Shown one piece after another: positions 6,161 through 8,142 of a stretch of DNA of 8,142 nucleotides; position 1 is the stretch's first letter; each line of letters opens with the position of its first letter. The translations under genes were made by a program, and so were the position numbers. Source of the stretch: HGM13006 sp963650135 (lineage in GTDB: Bacteria; Bacillota; Clostridia; Oscillospirales; Oscillospiraceae); NCBI GenBank assembly GCA_963650135.1, contig CAVJLG010000104.1, forward strand, positions 1-8,142. The letters run 5' to 3'. Below the pieces are notes generated by a model, which was not told the DNA's origin, ran no database searches, and saw nothing but the letters and a program-made list of their open reading frames with translations.

Positions 6161-6591
6161 AGCCGGAAAATGAACTGACCATGGAGTTTCTGAGCCGCAG
6201 CTGCAACGAGGCCTTTGCCCGGGCGGCGGTGGGGGCCTTTATCGCGCCCCTGGACCCCAATCTCGAGGAGCTCAGCGACATCAAAACCGCTGTCAGCGAG
6301 GCGGTGACCAACTGCATCGTCCACGCCTATCCGGAGGGAAGCGGGACGATTCGCCTAAGCTGCCGGGTGTATGCGGACCGGAATGTGGAAATCCGGGTGG
6401 AGGATCATGGGGTGGGCATCCCCGACGTCACCGCAGCCCGGGAACCCATGTTCACCACCGGCGGTCAGGACCGCAGCGGCATGGGCTTTACGATTATGGA
6501 GAAATTCATGTCCTCCCTCCAGGTGGAATCCCGGCCCGGGGCGGGCACCACCGTGACCATGACCCGGCGGCTCCAGGAGCGGAAACCGTGA
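6157..6591 (+). CDS. spoIIAB: Anti-sigma-F factor / serine kinase
   Basis: SpoIIAB binds and holds sigma-F inactive, and phosphorylates SpoIIAA using ATP. It is a GHKL-type ATPase, and the 144-residue length is normal. The N box is SEAVTNCIVHAY at 47-58, with the catalytic Glu48 and Mg-binding Asn52. The G1 box is EDHGVGI at 82-88. The lid region is about 90-105. The G2 box is SGMGF at 107-111. All key ATP-binding residues are present, so the kinase should be active. AGGAG lies ahead of the ATG, which overlaps the spoIIAA stop as ATGA. The stop overlaps the sigF GTG start, giving tight coupling of all three products. This helps keep their ratios fixed, as partner switching requires. Confidence 0.96.
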   Translation: MKPENELTMEFLSRSCNEAFARAAVGAFIAPLDPNLEELSDIKTAVSEAVTNCIVHAYPEGSGTIRLSCRVYADRNVEIRVEDHGVGIPDVTAAREPMFTTGGQDRSGMGFTIMEKFMSSLQVESRPGAGTTVTMTRRLQERKP

Positions 6592-7292
6592 CGGCAGCGC
6601 TGCTTTCCAAGGCACAGCAGGGAAATCAGGACGCCCGGGAGCAGCTTCTGCGGGAGAATGCGGGGCTGATTTGGAGCATTGTCCGCCGGTTTTATGGCCG
6701 GGGGACGGAGCCGGACGACCTGTATCAGCTGGGCTGCCTGGGATTTTTAAAGGCCATCGACGGCTATGACGCGGCCTATGGCACCCAGTTTTCCACCTAT
6801 GCGGTGCCGAAAATTGCCGGGGAAATTCGGCGGTTTTTGCGGGATGACGGCGCGATTAAGGTCAGCCGCACCATCAAGGAGCAGGCGGCCCAGCTCCGGA
6901 ATCTCAGAAATCAGCTGACGGTGGAGCTGGGGCGGGAGCCCTATTTGTCGGAAATCGCCCAGGCCTCGGGGCTGACGGTGCAGGAGATTGCGGTGATCGA
7001 TACGGCGATGCTCCCGGCGGATTCCCTCCAGCGGCCTGCGGGGGAGGACGGATGCAGCCTGGAGCAGCTGCTGCCCGGGGAAGCCATTGAGGAGAAGATC
7101 ATTGAATCCGTGGCGCTGGGGGACGCGATTGCCCAGCTGGAGCCCCGGCAACAGGCGGTGATTCGCATGCGGTATTTTCGGGGGATGACCCAGGATAAGG
7201 CGGCGGTGGTGCTGGGGGTGAGTCAGGTGCAGGTGAGTAGGTTGGAACGGAGGGCACTGGGGAGGTTAAAGGAGATTTTGGGAGAAAATTAG
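6588..7292 (+). CDS. sigF: RNA polymerase sporulation sigma factor sigma-F
   Basis: Sigma-F directs early forespore transcription once freed from SpoIIAB. The 234-residue protein shows sigma-70 region 2 at about 24-88 (GTEPDDLYQLGCLGFLKAID at 39-58, TQFSTYAVPKIAGEIRRF at 66-83). Region 3 is at about 95-145 and region 4 at about 180-230, with the helix-turn-helix MTQDKAAVVLGVSQVQVSRL at 200-219. EPDDL, RDDGAIKVSR and the operon position point to sigma-F, not sigma-G or sigma-E. It begins with GTG at 6588, inside the spoIIAB stop region, with AGGAG at 6575-6579. Compared with the Bacillus protein (about 255 residues) it lacks roughly 20 N-terminal residues, which are poorly conserved. No dedicated terminator with a T-tract follows; the palindromic element starts 8 bases after the stop. 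Confidence 0.95.
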   Translation: MTAALLSKAQQGNQDAREQLLRENAGLIWSIVRRFYGRGTEPDDLYQLGCLGFLKAIDGYDAAYGTQFSTYAVPKIAGEIRRFLRDDGAIKVSRTIKEQAAQLRNLRNQLTVELGREPYLSEIAQASGLTVQEIAVIDTAMLPADSLQRPAGEDGCSLEQLLPGEAIEEKIIESVALGDAIAQLEPRQQAVIRMRYFRGMTQDKAAVVLGVSQVQVSRLERRALGRLKEILGEN

Positions 7293-7344
7293 CGGTAGAT
7301 TTTGCGTTTTACCGACATTCTCTTTTCGGTAGGCCCTTCGGGGA

Positions 7345-7376
7345 CCATATCTTTCGTTGCACGACGAAAGATATGG
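7345..7376. repeat. Left-arm long hairpin of the palindromic element
   Basis: A perfect 13-bp stem (7345-7357 with 7364-7376) closes a 6-base loop. It is preceded by a CCC-TTCG-GGG mini-hairpin at 7334-7343, a very stable tetraloop. It could act as the end of the sigF transcript, but no T-tract follows. Confidence 0.75.
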
Positions 7377-7390
7377 AAGAAAGGCGTGGA

Positions 7391-7410
7391 AAGGGGGTTA
7401 CGACCCCCTT
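7391..7410. repeat. Left-arm GC hairpin of the palindromic element
   Basis: An 8-bp stem (7391-7398 with 7403-7410) has a TACG loop. Its mirror partner in the right arm is the GGGGGC/GCCCCC hairpin at 7867-7882. Confidence 0.75.
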
Positions 7411-7572
7411 TCATCCCCCAGGGGTTAATGTTGACAGTAAACCGGACGTACTTTGTGCCTACTTCTCCGCGACGACATTTCCGACGCGATTAAGTCGGCT
7501 GCGGCGCTTCGCTTATCCCCTTGCCTCTGCGTGCTGCGCTGCCAAGGTTACGGTAATGCCTACGATTTTCTG

Positions 7573-7700
7573 AGGTCATTGCGAACCAGTGCGCACACTG
7601 GTGTGGCAATCCGCTTTCCCCTTGGTACGCACAGCTCAGTTGCAAAACGTTAAGGAGAACGGATTGCCACGTCGCCACAAGTGGCTCCTCGCAATGACCT
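7573..7700. repeat. Core inverted repeat of the TCATTGCGA...GGCAATCCG type
   Basis: The core has AGGTCATTGCGA (7573-7584) and TGGCAATCCG (7604-7613) on the left, with exact reverse complements at 7689-7700 and 7660-7669. From general knowledge, TCATTGCGAGG...GGCAATCC sequences recur as interspersed repeats in many bacterial genomes. Here two opposed copies form the inner part of the larger palindrome. Confidence 0.75.
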
Positions 7701-7866
7701 GGGTGGTTGCATAAGTGCCGCCCATTCAACCGCACCGCAGTAGGCACGAAGGGGCGGGGATAAGCGAAGCGCCGCCCCTGATTAAAATTCGGGCGGGGCA
7801 CCAATGCGAACACGTCTGGAACCGATACGGCAAATGGGGTCCCTATTAACCCCTGGGGGATCCAAC

Positions 7867-7882
7867 GGGGGCCGCAGCCCCC
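7867..7882. repeat. Right-arm GC hairpin of the palindromic element
   Basis: GGGGGC (7867-7872) pairs with GCCCCC (7877-7882) around CGCA. It mirrors the left-arm hairpin at 7391-7410 but with a different closing pair and loop. Confidence 0.7.
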
Positions 7883-7900
7883 TTGGCGTGTCTTTCTCCT

Positions 7901-7928
7901 CTATCTTTCTTCACGAGAAGAAAGATGG
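7901..7928. repeat. Right-arm long hairpin of the palindromic element
   Basis: A perfect 10-bp stem (7903-7912 with 7917-7926), extendable by a G-U and a C-G pair, has an ACGA loop. It occupies the mirror position of the 7345-7376 hairpin, but its stem sequence has diverged. Confidence 0.7.
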
Positions 7929-8037
7929 AGTCCCCGAAGGGCGTAACGAAAAGAGAATGCCCGTAAAAAACAGCAAACGAAAGATAGTGCCCCCAAAGGC
8001 CCTAACGAAAAGAGAAATGTTCGTAAAAACGTAAAAC
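7920..8037. repeat. Diverged 59-bp tandem duplication at the right end
   Basis: Two units (about 7920-7978 and 7979-8037) share GAAAGAT at 7920 and 7979, and TAACGAAAAGAGAA at 7943 and 8002, always 59 bases apart. The TTTTGCGTTTT left end (7300-7310) is matched best by the outer, second copy. Confidence 0.75.
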
Positions 8038-8052
8038 TCCAAAATCTTAGCC

Positions 8053-8087
8053 AAAAAAAGAAGAACCAACTTACCGTTGGTTCTTCT
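8053..8087 (-). terminator. Strong minus-strand intrinsic terminator
   Basis: A perfect 12-bp stem (8059-8070 with 8076-8087) has a 5-base loop. The A-run at 8053-8059 gives a run of T directly after the stem on the minus strand. It implies leftward transcription from beyond the window edge. Confidence 0.7.
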
Positions 8088-8096
8088 CAGCGTGTC

Positions 8097-8125
8097 AAAA
8101 AAGCTCTCGCCAAGTGCGGGAGCTT
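8097..8125 (-). terminator. Second minus-strand terminator-like hairpin
   Basis: A 10-bp stem with one G-U pair (8101-8110 with 8116-8125) has a 5-base loop. The A-run before it becomes a T-run after the stem on the minus strand. With the hairpin at 8059-8087 it forms a tandem terminator pair. The plus strand has only TTTCTGT after the stem. Confidence 0.6.
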
Positions 8126-8135
8126 TCTGTATAAT
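8107..8135 (+). promoter_or_regulatory. Possible rightward promoter at the window edge
   Basis: A perfect TATAAT (8130-8135) lies 17 bases after TCGCCA (8107-8112), a 4-of-6 match to TTGACA. The -35 half lies inside a hairpin, and the gene it would serve is outside the window. Confidence 0.3.
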
Positions 8136-8142
8136 AAAGACA

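Larger units (their letters stand above)
7300..8036. repeat. Large nested imperfect palindromic element
   Basis: This gene-free stretch is an inverted repeat about 737 bp long. Matching arm blocks are 7316-7328 with 7947-7959 (13 bp), 7413-7429 with 7845-7861 (17 bp), 7501-7520 with 7756-7775 (20 bp), 7573-7584 with 7689-7700 (12 bp) and 7604-7613 with 7660-7669 (10 bp), all exact. Left-start plus right-end sums stay within 15273-15276, so the arms are collinear about position 7637. The unpaired centre is about 7614-7659. Each arm carries the same hairpin series. No transposase is present and no clear target-site duplication is seen. It could be a MITE-like non-autonomous element, or a composite of two repeat families. 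The reading frames in it lack ribosome binding sites and known domains. Confidence 0.8.

Noticed and set aside
7302..7813. Several frames of 63-107 residues on both strands
   Set aside because: They overlap each other within the inverted repeat, lack ribosome binding sites and show no domain.
7804..8034. A 76-residue plus-strand frame
   Set aside because: It lies wholly within the right arm of the palindromic element, has no ribosome binding site, and its composition follows the hairpin sequences.
7293..8036. Insertion sequence with transposase
   Set aside because: No frame encodes a transposase or integrase motif, and no clear target-site duplication flanks the element. At most it is non-autonomous.
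8059..8098. Minus-strand promoter from TTGACA at 8098-8093
   Set aside because: No -10 hexamer lies at suitable spacing; the expected position falls in the loop of the terminator hairpin.

Overview
The window looks like a chromosomal segment of a GC-rich, spore-forming Firmicute, most likely of the Oscillospiraceae/Ruminococcaceae group of gut clostridia. The grounds are a T-box-controlled valS, a clostridial spoIIAA-spoIIAB-sigF operon, strong Shine-Dalgarno sites and GC-rich coding sequence. The exact genus is an inference and cannot be fixed from the sequence alone.

Layout, left to right. (1) 98-622 (+) encodes a six-helix DUF308/HdeD-like membrane protein. (2) 626-910 holds a sigma-A promoter and a tRNA-Val-responsive T-box leader with a GUC specifier, a TGGT tRNA-end-binding motif and an intrinsic terminator. 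It controls valS (963-3596, valyl-tRNA synthetase). folC (3654-4910, folylpolyglutamate/dihydrofolate synthase) follows on the same strand, with a hairpin in the gap. (3) 4966-5747 is an AT-richer cassette on the minus strand: a type III toxin-antitoxin system of the ToxIN/AbiQ type. A consensus promoter drives a non-coding array of four 38-nt repeats. Each repeat can fold as an H-type pseudoknot. The array is followed by an intrinsic terminator and then by the toxN endoribonuclease gene. (4) 5757-5799 is a bidirectional-looking terminator that insulates the cassette. (5) 5834-7292 (+) is the compact, translationally coupled sporulation operon spoIIAA-spoIIAB-sigF. (6) 7300-8036 has no credible gene. 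It is a large, nested, imperfect inverted-repeat element of about 737 bp, symmetric about position 7637, carrying conserved hairpins in both arms and a 59-bp tandem duplication at its right end. (7) 8053-8125 carries two hairpins with U-tracts on the minus strand, suggesting a leftward gene beyond the window; a TATAAT box lies at the right edge.

How the parts work together. The valS leader senses uncharged tRNA-Val and relieves termination when valine charging falls; folC may be co-transcribed. The spoIIA operon makes the kinase/anti-sigma factor, its antagonist and sigma-F, the partner-switching module that starts forespore gene expression. The ToxIN cassette lies between these housekeeping and sporulation units, reads against both and has its own promoter and terminators, so it looks like an inserted accessory module. 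In characterised relatives such modules act in phage abortive infection. The most notable items are this four-pseudoknot ToxI array, whose repeat differences fall only in predicted loops, and the palindromic element after sigF, whose arms keep hairpins despite sequence divergence.
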